A stretch of DNA of 64,000 nt from Desulfitobacterium dehalogenans ATCC 51507 (GCF_000243155.2 NC_018017.1:1240001-1304000), one strand, 5' to 3'. Numbered from the stretch's first letter, positions 53,844-62,952 are shown. The notes: generated by a model not told the origin, from the letters alone. Numbers and translations are program-made.

Positions 53844-53942
53844 TACGAATTCTCTATTTCGGTGAGATTATGAGGCTTCTCTCTTGTAGGCGAATTAAAA
53901 CAAAGCTACAGAAATTTAATAATCTTGAGCGGAGGAAACGGC

Positions 53943-54736
53943 ATGAAAATTACAGCATTAGTTGAGAACCAAACGAAATGTGAATTAAAAGCTAAACATG
54001 GCTTATCATTATACATAGAAACGCAAAAGCATAAAATTCTATTTGACCTAGGTCCTGACAATACTCTTTTTGATAATGCTAAAACAAGAGGTATTGATCT
54101 TCTGAGATTGACACAGTTATTATCTCACATGGACATATGGATCACGGTGGTGCTTTAAGCCGCTTTTTACAAATCAACTCAATTGCTAAAATTTATGTGC
54201 AGAGGAAAGCATTTGAGCCACATTTCAACAAGTCTATTTTTCTGAAAGTGAGTATTGGCATAGACGATAAACTTAAAAACCATCCGCAGGTTGTCTTGGT
54301 CGAAGGTGACTACCAAATTGATGATGAATTGAGCCTGTTTACAGTAAGCCACACAGATAAATGTTACTCCAAAGCCAATGATACTTTGTATGCAAAAGGT
54401 CAAAAAGATAATTTTTTACACGAACATAACTTAATCGTTAAAGAAAAGCAAACGGCACTTATAATGGGGTGTGGTCACGCAGGCATTGTCAATATTATGG
54501 AAAAAGCGGAATCATATCATCCACAACTATGCATTGGTGGCTATCATTTGTTCAATCCATTGACTAAGAAAACTGTATCCACAACCTTATTGAATGATAT
54601 TGCACAAGAGTTGCAAAAGTACCCCCAAATCCAATTCTATACATGTCATTGCACGGGAACAGAAGCATTTCAGTGTCTATCACGACAGATATCCAATTTG
54701 TTTTATCTGTCATGCGGGGAAATAATTGAAACCTGA
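53943..54736 (+). pseudogene. Metallo-beta-lactamase-fold protein (COG1237-like), frameshifted
   Basis: The first frame (ATG 53943, after GGAGG) gives MKITALVENQTKC...LYIETQKHKILFDLG up to about 54100. The second frame then continues with IDTVIISHGHMDHGG, the HxHxDH metal motif, GCGHAGIVNI and GGYHLFN through 54736. The two halves join in one ~265-residue protein if one base (probably a T in CTTTCTGAG) is restored near 54100. The family is related to the dihydropterin phosphate synthase group of the MBL fold. As it stands, the product stops at 54158 without its active site. A sequencing error is the alternative. Confidence 0.8.
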
Positions 54737-55133
54737 TTTATAGAGTTATGAGCATTTGACGCAACGGGCAACGGAGCCAGCCATACAAGATTTGGGCACC
54801 ATTCGCAGTTTTTCAGAGGGAGAGAAAATGGCGGGAAGTAAAAAAACATAGTATTTATGCGGGTTTGCGGTGCGTTTTGTATCGAAATCCGTTTTTTTAT
54901 GGCATGGGTATAGTTCTATTTTTTCATTAAGGATAAGACTCCCACCCGCTATAAGTGGGAGATAACCGCTGCTTCGTCCCTGTGATAGAGGAAGCTGACT
55001 TACTTCTCAAGCTTTAGCTTAGAATCACTTAATACAGAGAGTCGAATAGTATGTTTAAGGAAGAGGCTCTGAGCAATCGAATAATTAGGTGCTCAGGTCC
55101 AGTGTAGAGAAATGTATGGAGAGGAGATACATA
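54737..55133. other. 397-nt non-coding region with a hairpin
   Basis: The only clear element is CTCCCAC (54939-54945) paired with GTGGGAG (54955-54961), followed by several short AAGCTT-type repeats (54990-55022). This could be the decayed end of a mobile element such as IS200/IS605, but no transposase remains, so the call is speculative. Confidence 0.3.
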
Positions 55134-55859
55134 ATGAAGCGTAAACCTGTCATCGGCATAACCGCTGCTCATTGTAATGAGGAGTTAAAATCCTATCCGC
55201 GAGCCCGTTATGTGGAAGCTGTTATGCAAGCAGGGGGGCAGCCCATACTATTGCCCCCTCTCGCTACAGCTGAAGATGCCGAGGAAATCATTGCCCTTAT
55301 CGATGGCCTTATTCTCACAGGAGGGGGGGATATCTCACCTATTCTGCTAGGGGAAGATCCTCTGCGGGGAATCGGGGACTGCATGCCGGATCGGGACTTC
55401 AGTGAGATTCTTTTGACCCAAAAGGCATTGGAAGTGAACCTTCCCCTCTTAGGGATATGCAAAGGGATTCAAGTCCTGACTGTGGCTGCAGGTGGAAAGA
55501 TTTTTCAGGATATTGTTAGCCAATGTCCAGACTCCATGGAACATAAGATGAAAAGCCCTCGTGACTTCCCTTGGCATGAAGTAACCCTTATGGAATCTCA
55601 ATTAAGAACCTACCTTGGTGAAGAGCGGATCGCAGTCAACAGCGTTCATCATCAGGCAGTTTCTGAGGTTCCTCAAGGATTTCTCATCAGTGCTGTCGCT
55701 CCCGATGGCATCATCGAAGGGATTGAGAAGGTTGGCGTACGCTTTTGCATAGGAGTGCAATGGCATCCTGAAGTGATGATGAAGGATAAAAGCAGTCAAA
55801 GAATATTCCAGGAGTTCGTGGAGGCAGGGGCAGGATATTACAGAAAAAGGCTTTTGTAA
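55134..55859 (+). CDS. Gamma-glutamyl-gamma-aminobutyrate hydrolase family protein (peptidase C26)
   Basis: This 241-residue class I glutaminase-like hydrolase shows PVIGITA, the LTGGGDISP loop, the nucleophile Cys109 in GICKGIQ and the His211/Glu213 pair in QWHPEVM. PuuD-type enzymes cleave gamma-glutamyl-GABA in putrescine breakdown, but the C26 family is broad and no put/puu genes are nearby. GAGGAGAT supports the ATG at 55134; the frame is open from 55089. Confidence 0.87.
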   Translation: MKRKPVIGITAAHCNEELKSYPRARYVEAVMQAGGQPILLPPLATAEDAEEIIALIDGLILTGGGDISPILLGEDPLRGIGDCMPDRDFSEILLTQKALEVNLPLLGICKGIQVLTVAAGGKIFQDIVSQCPDSMEHKMKSPRDFPWHEVTLMESQLRTYLGEERIAVNSVHHQAVSEVPQGFLISAVAPDGIIEGIEKVGVRFCIGVQWHPEVMMKDKSSQRIFQEFVEAGAGYYRKRLL

Positions 55860-56237
55860 GTATCTTACTAAGTCGATCAAGTTATTTGCAGATTTTTAAT
55901 TGACATTTTCGTTTTAAAGAATTGAAATCCTTTCATAAGAATACATAGTAATAAGATGGGTTTAATAATATATGATTGATACAATGCCAACAGATTGGAT
56001 GTCTGATTAATCAACTAAAGGCCCTGTGACATTAGTGAATTACTGATGTTATGGGGCCTTTAGTATTAAAAGCGCTTTAATATGAGATTGAAAGAGCATA
56101 AGATGAGTCTGGAGTTGAAGTAAATCCCTGAAGAGAAATTGAAGAGATTCTATTGATAAAAGGTTTGTTAAGATAAGGTCGTTTCTTATTGTACTTACCT
56201 ACTTCTAACTTTAAGACTTAAACTTTCATACAGTTCC
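55860..56237. other. 378-nt intergenic region with one long hairpin
   Basis: ACTAAAGGCCC (56014-56024) pairs with GGGCCTTTAGT (56054-56064), and the inner sequence adds ACAT/ATGT and AGT/ACT pairs. It is 155 nt past the C26 gene and 170 nt from the convergent activator gene. It may end a long 3' UTR or an untested small RNA. Nothing else was recognised. Confidence 0.45.
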
Positions 56238-58472
56238 TCATTGAAGACCTAAGCGCTTAAGCTTTTTCCAAAGACCTGTCCGAGTAATCCCCAAATACTG
56301 AGCCAGAGCGGTTTTGTTTCCTCCAAACTCAGCAAGTAAACTTTCGATTTCTTCTTTTTCAGAATTACCTTTGTCGGTCTCAACTACCCGAAGGTCGGGA
56401 GGCAGGTCCTTCGAATGAATGACGGAATCCTCTACAAAAACGTAAAGTCGATTAATAATATTTTGGAGTTGACGAATATTTCCCGGCCAAGTGTATTTGA
56501 GAAGGAGACCTTGGGCGCTGGGAGAAAGGGTTTTCTCCGGAGTACCATGACTCTGGGCGAGGAATTGAAGCATATGCTCGGCTAGTTCCAGAATATCCTG
56601 ACCTCGATCGCGCAAGGGAGGGATTTTGACTTCAATAGAATTAAGACGATAGAATAAATCTTCCCGGAATTCCCCTTGCTCAACCATCTGACTAAGGTCT
56701 CTATGAGTTGCGGAAAGGATGCGCACCTTAACAGGAATGGGCTTGATAGCCCCCAAAGGTTCTACTTCTTGCTCCTGAATAACTCTTAATAGTTTTGCTT
56801 GAAGTTCCGGAGAAAGTTCACCAATCTCATCCAGAAACAAGGTCCCCCTATTGGCTAGAAGGATTTTTCCGGGCTTGCCTCCTTTTGCTCCACCGCTAAA
56901 GGCTCCCTCCTGGTAACCAAAAAGCTCAGATTCTAAAAGATTAGCTGGTATAGCCGCCGAATTAACGACAATAAAGGGACCTTGAGCAACTTGGCTTGAT
57001 TGATGAATCGCTTTAGCCAGCAGTTCTTTACCGGTTCCCGTTTCGCCGGTAATTAATATGGGGAAGTCGTATTGGGCGGCTCGAGCAGCATTTTGGATCG
57101 TGTCCTGCATGATTTTCGAGCTGCCGATAATCCGTGAAAACCCGGAAGTTCCTTGATCCTGTAGAGGATCTTTTCTTGTTTTTTTAAAGGATTGCAGGAA
57201 AGGCTTTGGTTCAGGGACTGCATTGGGCACGCCTTGGAGGTGGGCTACTATAGAGCTAAGTTGTTCTGTAGCCACTTTGAATAATCCGGACATATGAGGG
57301 GAAGAAGCTTTTTCGTCCATAGCAGCGGCCACCAACGCGGCTACAATATTTTCCCGATGTTCGATGGGGGCGTAAAGAATGGAGGTAAAACCTTGGTTCA
57401 AAAGCTCGTCAGTGTTTTGAGTTTGGGTATGAGCTAAACTATAACAGACAATACTCTTTACTTGGAGCATCTCGGCGATCTCCTTGTTCAAAGGTTTCCA
57501 TTCGTTTTCCTGAAGGAATTTTTTGCCAGAGCTAACGAGGAGTTTCTGATTTTGATGCTCCTGATCAAGAAGACAGAGGTGTATGCTTTCAAGCAGAGTA
57601 GCGAGCTGCAATTGAGTGCAATAATCATTGAGAAAGTCAAGGATGTGCTCATCTTTAAGGTTTCCCGCAATACTGTGCAAAAAGGCAGATGTAGCTATTG
57701 CGTGATAGGAACGCTCCTCGATTATTCCGGAATGATAAAAGGCCTGGCTAAAGTGCCGGGAAATCTGATTAATTAAATATGCATCTTCTATCTCAAATTG
57801 CAAAGATCTGGTACCGCCCAATAAGATGGCACCGATTACCTCCTGGCCAAAGAGTATGGGAACTCTCATAGCGGAACGAAATCCTGTCTGATAAAGTAAA
57901 GGATCTTCACTGAAAGAGAAACTTTCCGGCTGAAGAGAGGAGCTCAGCTGGGGAGCTTCCGTTTCCAGAATCCAGCCTAAACCGGTCTTGCGAATCTGAG
58001 AATAAGGAGCGTATAAAGTGCCTTCTATTCCCAAGCCGATGGAGTAAGCATAGCTGTATTTGCGAAGGTGAGGATTTACCCGTACCAAATCAAAACGTTC
58101 AAAAGAGGTTGCCGCACTGATCATATTCACAATGCGCAATACGATTTCTTCCGGATCGGTGGTCAGGTCTTCAAGTGCTCTTTCAAATTGAGGAGGGAGT
58201 GTGGATGTAAAATTGGGTTCCAAGCCGAGAAGAAGCAGGCGGTGGGAATCGCCGCTTACCATAAAGAGTTCGACACTTAAAGCAACTTGATGATTGGCTA
58301 CAGACCATGAGGTAATATCATTCTTCGGTTTTAGACTGAGAAGCATTTCTAAAGATTCATGATCCAGGGCATGAGTCAGTTGTTTGGCATAATAATTCAT
58401 CCGCTGTATTTTGTTATCGGAGTCTATACGGATTATCCCAAAAGGAAAGGATTCAAATAGTTCATCTCGCAT
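56238..58472 (-). CDS. Sigma-54-dependent activator with PAS/GAF sensor region (AcoR-like)
   Basis: This 744-residue protein has an N-terminal PAS-like segment (about 1-90) and two GAF-like regions (about 100-250 and 255-410). The AAA+ domain (about 440-670) has Walker A GETGTGKE and GTLFLDEIGE, and a Fis-type helix-turn-helix ends the protein (GGNKTALAQYLGITRTGLWK). The sigma-54 contact loop reads GAFSGG rather than GAFTGA. AGGGAGA fits the ATG at 58472 better than the in-frame ATG at 58508. It faces the doxX gene across a region with palindromic sites and a -24/-12 promoter, so that gene is its likely target. The inducing signal is unknown. Confidence 0.9.
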   Translation of the reverse strand: MRDELFESFPFGIIRIDSDNKIQRMNYYAKQLTHALDHESLEMLLSLKPKNDITSWSVANHQVALSVELFMVSGDSHRLLLLGLEPNFTSTLPPQFERALEDLTTDPEEIVLRIVNMISAATSFERFDLVRVNPHLRKYSYAYSIGLGIEGTLYAPYSQIRKTGLGWILETEAPQLSSSLQPESFSFSEDPLLYQTGFRSAMRVPILFGQEVIGAILLGGTRSLQFEIEDAYLINQISRHFSQAFYHSGIIEERSYHAIATSAFLHSIAGNLKDEHILDFLNDYCTQLQLATLLESIHLCLLDQEHQNQKLLVSSGKKFLQENEWKPLNKEIAEMLQVKSIVCYSLAHTQTQNTDELLNQGFTSILYAPIEHRENIVAALVAAAMDEKASSPHMSGLFKVATEQLSSIVAHLQGVPNAVPEPKPFLQSFKKTRKDPLQDQGTSGFSRIIGSSKIMQDTIQNAARAAQYDFPILITGETGTGKELLAKAIHQSSQVAQGPFIVVNSAAIPANLLESELFGYQEGAFSGGAKGGKPGKILLANRGTLFLDEIGELSPELQAKLLRVIQEQEVEPLGAIKPIPVKVRILSATHRDLSQMVEQGEFREDLFYRLNSIEVKIPPLRDRGQDILELAEHMLQFLAQSHGTPEKTLSPSAQGLLLKYTWPGNIRQLQNIINRLYVFVEDSVIHSKDLPPDLRVVETDKGNSEKEEIESLLAEFGGNKTALAQYLGITRTGLWKKLKRLGLQ

Positions 58473-58545
58473 AATCGTTCTCCCTAATCGATTTAAGGCT
58501 ATACTCATGGCAGTCTAATGTGTTGTTTTAACTTTTTATCATTGG

Positions 58546-58619
58546 TGTTAACAGCTATTTTATTAAGTGAATTCGGTTCAAGTTAACACTGTTAACTTGA
58601 CGGTGTTAATTAGTTAACC
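58546..58619. promoter_or_regulatory. Cluster of TGTTAACA-type palindromic activator sites
   Basis: Three related inverted repeats lie between the divergent genes: TGTTAACA (58546-58553), the 19-bp perfect palindrome AAGTTAACACTGTTAACTT (58580-58598) and the imperfect GGTGTTAATTAGTTAACC (58602-58619). They sit 43-116 bp upstream of a sigma-54 promoter, the usual place for enhancer sites. Confidence 0.75.
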
Positions 58620-58661
58620 ACTGTTGCTTAATATAACATGGAAAGTAAGCCTTTCTAGTGT

Positions 58662-58677
58662 TGGCATAGTTTTTGCA
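58662..58677 (+). promoter_or_regulatory. Sigma-54 (-24/-12) promoter for the doxX gene
   Basis: TGGCATAGTTTTTGCA matches TGGCAC-N5-TTGCA with correct spacing, about 100 nt upstream of the doxX start. Confidence 0.87.
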
Positions 58678-58779
58678 AAGTAATCTTCTTGTTGATAAAA
58701 GTGTTACTGAGGAGGGAAGAGGAGGCCTTCCTTAGGTCAAAAAGCACTGCTATTATTATAATTTGTAGGAGGGTTTAAA

Positions 58780-59355
58780 ATGAAAAATCCAATCAAATCC
58801 GTTATAGCCCTATTGATCCGTCTCTACTTTGGTTACTACTTTCTTAATGCCGGAATTGGTAAATTCCAAACCGGTTTTAACGGAGAGTCAGTCGGTGGGT
58901 TCTTAAAAGGAGGGCTGGCTCAGACTGCAGGAGCTATAGCCGCTGCGGGTAAAACCGGGAAAGCCAATGTAACCGACACTTGGGGCTGGCTCATCAGCCA
59001 TGTGTTTTTACCTAATGCAGATATTATGGCTTTCATGGTTAAAACCGGTGAAGTAATGATCGGGCTGGGACTTATTCTTGGCTGTTTTACCACATTAGCA
59101 GCATTCTTTGCTCTAACCATGAATTTTTCATTCTTACTTTCGGGTACAGTATCTTCTAACCCCCAAATGGTTATTGGGTTCTTGGTTATTTTATATTTTG
59201 CGGCAGCATCGGGGGCAATTGGAGTAGATCGCTTCTTTATGAATAAACTGGTGGACAAATTCCCCATCTTGAACAAAGGGTTCTTAAGACATCTTTTTCC
59301 GGTTGATGCCGGTCATAGAACCACAATAAATAAGGGAATAAATCAAGCGGGCTAA
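58780..59355 (+). CDS. DoxX-family membrane protein
   Basis: This 191-residue protein has four predicted spans. It starts with LLIRLYFGYYFLNAGIGKF, the DoxX N-terminal helix, and has GEVMIGLGLILGCFTTLAAFFAL in the third span (first part diagnostic) and AASGAIGVDRFF near the end. DoxX/DoxD proteins include a thiosulfate:quinone oxidoreductase subunit and redox-linked membrane proteins of poorly known role. TAGGAGGG precedes the ATG. It is preceded by a sigma-54 promoter and three palindromic sites and is probably activated by the divergent regulator. Confidence 0.87.
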   Translation: MKNPIKSVIALLIRLYFGYYFLNAGIGKFQTGFNGESVGGFLKGGLAQTAGAIAAAGKTGKANVTDTWGWLISHVFLPNADIMAFMVKTGEVMIGLGLILGCFTTLAAFFALTMNFSFLLSGTVSSNPQMVIGFLVILYFAAASGAIGVDRFFMNKLVDKFPILNKGFLRHLFPVDAGHRTTINKGINQAG

Positions 59356-59433
59356 TAATCCGGATTTATCTCAACACAATTCTAAAATATAATAAAGAGA
59401 TATCTTGTGTTGTCTATGACAATATGAAATGGG

Positions 59434-59472
59434 AGCGTCTGCCCGAAATAATTTTCGGGACAGGCGCTTTTT
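59434..59472 (+). terminator. Rho-independent terminator after doxX
   Basis: CCCGAAA (59442-59448) pairs with TTTCGGG (59453-59459), extended outward by GCGTCTG/CAGGCGC with a small bulge, then TTTTT. Confidence 0.88.
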
Positions 59473-60014
59473 CATCGACAATAATTCACATTCTCTTCAG
59501 TGGAGCGGTAGGGTGGTAAGGAGTCCTCGGCAGAATAGCCCACCACAACTCCGCAGATAGGGGTTAAACCAAAGGGTATGCCTATTTTTCCCATGAGTTG
59601 TGAGTTTCCCTTGATACCTTGTAAGGCAGAATGAATATAACAAGAACCCAGTCCAAGAGACGTTGCCGCTATGGTAATGCAAGTTACGGCACAGGAAGTG
59701 GTGGCCTCCTTCAGAGGGTTAGCAAAAGGAGCAGAGAAGAGGAAGAATACAGGAGCACCATATAGGGGCTGGTAGCCTTCGAGTGCTGCCCGCCCCATGA
59801 GAAGTTTGTCGCCGGAGTTTTTGTACTGGACTAAGGCTTCTTCGTTAATTTCCTTCAATACTTCAGGATTTTCAATGACTGAAGTATGGAAAAAACCTAC
59901 TTTAGGTGCACTATTGCCGGCTCTCACAAGCTGATTAATTATTTCTGCTTCTACAGATTTTGGTAGATAGCTCCGTACACTTTTTCTTAATCCAATCGCT
60001 TTGATGGTATCCAT
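59472..60014 (-). CDS. Nitroreductase-family FMN protein
   Basis: This 180-residue protein of the nitroreductase fold begins IGLRKSVRSYLPKSV, the FMN-phosphate-binding RxSxRxY motif, and has GLGSCYIHSALQG and the C-terminal GYSAEDSLPPYRS. It probably uses FMN and NAD(P)H to reduce nitro compounds, quinones or flavin; the substrate is unknown. GGAGGAGAG precedes the ATG. It is convergent with doxX and shares its terminator region. Confidence 0.87.
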   Translation of the reverse strand: MDTIKAIGLRKSVRSYLPKSVEAEIINQLVRAGNSAPKVGFFHTSVIENPEVLKEINEEALVQYKNSGDKLLMGRAALEGYQPLYGAPVFFLFSAPFANPLKEATTSCAVTCITIAATSLGLGSCYIHSALQGIKGNSQLMGKIGIPFGLTPICGVVVGYSAEDSLPPYRSTEENVNYCR

Positions 60015-60146
60015 GATATAATCTCTCCTCCAAAGGCTAAATTTTCCCTCTTTTCAGACTTCGGCAAATGGTTTAGTTAATTTTACTCCAATCCAAACAT
60101 TTAGTAAATGAAGTTAAGTGAGAAGATTAGGTTAATAATTAAGTAT

Positions 60147-60180
60147 TCGTTCAATTATCTGTCAAGTAATAGCTGAACGA
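60147..60180. repeat. Inverted repeat, possible old metalloregulator operator
   Basis: TCGTTCA (60147-60153) and TGAACGA (60174-60180) form a 7-bp inverted repeat upstream of the ArsR and ATPase remnants. Confidence 0.3.
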
Positions 60181-60228
60181 TTGATCAATTGTTGATGATA
60201 TAACTATAGCATTTTCGTTGTAATGTAA

Positions 60229-60330
60229 CAAATCCATATACGTATGATGAACACATTCCTTTACGATCTGTCCGATAACCATGTCAGGGATATTTTTGAA
60301 AAGGGCTTAGAACATATTAAAGAGGTATAA
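60229..60330 (+). pseudogene. C-terminal remnant of an ArsR/SmtB-family regulator
   Basis: The frame encodes TFLYDLSDNHVRDIFEKGLE followed by HIKEV and a stop. This matches the final strand and alpha-5 helix of metal-sensing ArsR regulators (YxLxDxHVxxIxxxGLEHxxE). An in-frame stop at 60226 precedes it and no DNA-binding helices remain upstream. Confidence 0.5.
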
Positions 60331-60343
60331 GTCTTATAAACTA

Positions 60344-60646
60344 TTGGACCCTGGATTTGTTTCAAATATAGTACTGAAAAGACAAAGAACGGTCTTAGAC
60401 AATAACTATTCATTTGGGTTTTTAGTACTCTTTGTCGCCAGTTACATCCTTGTGGGCATAGGTGGGCATCTAGAAGTGGTATTTGCAGATGTAGGTGTAA
60501 CTATTACTGCTATACTTAATGCCTTTCGAGCTCTGGATGTGAAAGGCTTACAAGAAAGGAAATTGGCCATCAAAGTTGAGCTTTTAACGGGCTCAGAATT
60601 TGATGGCTTCTTTAATGTGCAGAGGACTAAGCTACATCTTATCTAA
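60344..60646 (+). pseudogene. C-terminal remnant of a heavy-metal P1B-type ATPase
   Basis: The open frame includes VLKRQRTVLDNNYSFGFLVL and then GGHLEVVFADVGVTITAILNAFRAL. That is the last two membrane helices of CadA/ZntA-type ATPases, including the FADxGxxxxxxLNxxR motif. The N-terminal ~90% of the protein is missing and the tail after RAL is unrelated. With the ArsR remnant 14 nt upstream, it marks a deleted metal-efflux operon. Confidence 0.6.
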
Positions 60647-60683
60647 ATGAACATCTATGGCATTATGAGATGAATTTTCTGTT

Positions 60684-62075
60684 CTAGATACGAGTCGACT
60701 CATCTTTGATTACTAACGGAAGTATGATTATAAATTGGGTTCCTTTGCCTAGGATGCTTTCGACTTTTAGTGTTCCTTGATGAAGGTGAGCGATCTGTCG
60801 GACTAAGGCGAGGCCGATGCCCGTGCCACCTGTTGCACGTGAGCGGGATTTTTCTGAGCGATAGAACCGTTCAAAGATAAAGGGAAGGTCTTCTTCTGGA
60901 ATACCGATTCCGGAGTCGGAAACGGTCATCAGTACATCCTTTTGGCGAAGCTCCATTTGGACCTCAATCTTACCCAAGCTTTCCGTAAATTTATAAGCAT
61001 TGTGAAGGAGGTTGTAGAAAAGGCGGGTTAATAGGTACTCATCCCCTTCTATAAGAATTGATTCAGGTTTACGCCATTCTAAAGAAATGCCTTTTTCCTG
61101 GATAAGAGGGGAGATCTTATTCACTGTTTTATCTATAAGCTCGGAAAGATTGACCTGAGTTAAATGAGGATGCAAGGCACCCATCTCTGCAACATTGAGA
61201 TCTTTAAGATCACTGGATAACTCGACCAGCCGCTCAATTTCCTCGTTAATGACAGCAAGATTTTCGCTGCTTGCTGGAAGAACTCTATCTTGGAAGGCTT
61301 CAATATAACTGCGGATGGAGGTTAAGGGAGTGCGCAATTCGTGAGCAATATCTGCACTGAACTGCTTGCGGAGTTGTTCCTGCCGTTTCAGGTTTTCGGC
61401 CATCCCATTGAAGGCGGTAGCCAATTGACCGACTTCATCCTTAGCGGTAACGGGGACTTGCTCATCCAGATGCCCTTCACCCACCCGCTGTACGGCCTCG
61501 GTCAACCCTTGTAAAGGGGAAATCAGGCGCCGGCTGATCCAATAACTCAGGATAGTACCAATGATCAAGGCAAAAGCCCCGGCTAGAAACAAGGATTGGT
61601 AGATAGCAGAGACAAAGGACTGATCAGCGGGGTTCAGAACCTTGGCCCTGGCCGGATACCGAACTTCCGCAATGGCAAAGACTCCAGTGGGCCCAGGGAT
61701 CATGAGGGTCTTGCTTTTCCATTCCTCAATGGCGTAATTTAAACCCATATTCATCCACATGCCGGAATCATTTTGTAGCATGGATTCCATGGGGTTGATC
61801 AGGGTCGTGATAGTTTCCCCAGAGGGTTCTTTGATCACGATATGGGTTCCAAAGGGAAGGGAGTGGGCGATATCATATAGGGAATCCGGATTCCAGCAAC
61901 CATGACTGAAGAAACTACTGCTCAAACGCTCGGGCAATTGCTCCAGAGTCTTTTCAGTGGAGCTGGCGAGATAATTACTGAAATGTTTTTGGAACACAAA
62001 GTTAACGGATAGAATGCTGAGCAATAAGGTCAAGAGAATAATGGCTAGGGAGGAGAGAAAAAGGCGTTTATGCAT
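60684..62075 (-). CDS. HAMP-domain sensor histidine kinase
   Basis: This 463-residue kinase has an N-terminal span (about 5-27), an extracytoplasmic loop (about 30-160), a second span (about 165-185) and a HAMP domain (SRRLISPLQGL, about 186-240). The HisKA box is FSADIAHELRTPL and the ATPase has NLLHNAYKF, SDSGIGIP and GGTGIGLALVRQ. AAGGAGGAG places the start at 62075; the frame is open further upstream into the response regulator gene. It is the cognate partner of the regulator 4 nt upstream. The signal is unknown. Confidence 0.92.
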   Translation of the reverse strand: MHKRLFLSSLAIILLTLLLSILSVNFVFQKHFSNYLASSTEKTLEQLPERLSSSFFSHGCWNPDSLYDIAHSLPFGTHIVIKEPSGETITTLINPMESMLQNDSGMWMNMGLNYAIEEWKSKTLMIPGPTGVFAIAEVRYPARAKVLNPADQSFVSAIYQSLFLAGAFALIIGTILSYWISRRLISPLQGLTEAVQRVGEGHLDEQVPVTAKDEVGQLATAFNGMAENLKRQEQLRKQFSADIAHELRTPLTSIRSYIEAFQDRVLPASSENLAVINEEIERLVELSSDLKDLNVAEMGALHPHLTQVNLSELIDKTVNKISPLIQEKGISLEWRKPESILIEGDEYLLTRLFYNLLHNAYKFTESLGKIEVQMELRQKDVLMTVSDSGIGIPEEDLPFIFERFYRSEKSRSRATGGTGIGLALVRQIAHLHQGTLKVESILGKGTQFIIILPLVIKDESTRI

Positions 62076-62079
62076 GGTT

Positions 62080-62772
62080 TTACTCCTCCTTATGTGGGTT
62101 GAATTTATAGCCGACTCCATAGACCGTCAGGATGATTTTGGGATCACTGGGTACTTTCTCGACTTTTTGGCGGAGTTTTTTGATATGAGCATCAATCACC
62201 CGTTCATCCCCGCCAAAATCATGCCCTTGGACGATTTGTACCAGCTGCCCTCGGGAATACACTCTTCCCGGATATTTGGCTAAGGCACCTAGAACTTTGA
62301 ACTCAGTGGGGGTAAGGGAGACGACCTCTTCCAGTAAACGGACTTCGTGCCGTGAGTTATCAATGGTCAAGCCATTATCGTAGGTGATACTATCGGCAAG
62401 GGGAGAGGTTTCTATATGGGTTCGCCTAAGCACTGCTTTGACCCGAGCCACAACTTCCCGCGGGCTAAATGGTTTACTAATATAGTCATCGGCGCCCAGG
62501 TTAAGGCCTTGAAGCCGATCTTCCAGTTCGACCTTGGCTGTGAGCATAATAACAGGAGTGGCCGAGATTTTACGAATCTCCCTACAGATTTCTTCACCGG
62601 ATAAGCCGGGCAGCATAAGGTCTAGAAGGACGAGATCGTAGGAATTTTCTTTAAATAAGGTCAAGGCTACGAGGCCATTGACCGCTGTGGTCACATGAAA
62701 CCCTTCCTGCTGGAGATAGGCTTTAAGGACATTGCTGATATTTTTTTCATCATCCACTAAGAGAATTCGCAT
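62080..62772 (-). CDS. OmpR/PhoB-family response regulator
   Basis: This 230-residue regulator has a receiver domain (residues 1-115) with the acidic pair Asp7/Asp8, phospho-acceptor Asp51 in LLDLMLPG, Thr78 and Lys100 (SKPF). A winged-helix DNA-binding domain follows (about 130-228; LTPTEFKVLGALAKYPGRVY at its core). GAGGTGA precedes the ATG. It forms one unit with the downstream sensor kinase. Confidence 0.94.
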   Translation of the reverse strand: MRILLVDDEKNISNVLKAYLQQEGFHVTTAVNGLVALTLFKENSYDLVLLDLMLPGLSGEEICREIRKISATPVIMLTAKVELEDRLQGLNLGADDYISKPFSPREVVARVKAVLRRTHIETSPLADSITYDNGLTIDNSRHEVRLLEEVVSLTPTEFKVLGALAKYPGRVYSRGQLVQIVQGHDFGGDERVIDAHIKKLRQKVEKVPSDPKIILTVYGVGYKFNPHKEE

Positions 62773-62911
62773 GGAGATTCACCTCTTTTTTAACATAGTC
62801 TAATTTTAGTGGACCAAGCAGCGGTTGGAAAGTAATATCCATAGATTGTTCCAGGAATTCATAAGAAATTCATGAGTTTTTCATGGGGAAATCACAGTCA
62901 TCGGTAAAAAT

Positions 62912-62947
62912 AAAGAAGACCCAAGCCGTATGCTTTTGGTCTTCTTT
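62912..62947 (-). terminator. Terminator of tcdA
   Basis: AAAGAAGACC (62912-62921) pairs perfectly with GGTCTTCTTT (62938-62947), with AGC/GCT inside. On the - strand TTTATTTTTACC follows. Confidence 0.85.
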
Positions 62948-62952
62948 GTTTC

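Noticed and set aside
54939-54961. IS200/IS605 right end
   Set aside because: Only one short hairpin is present, with no TnpA or TnpB coding sequence; too weak to call.
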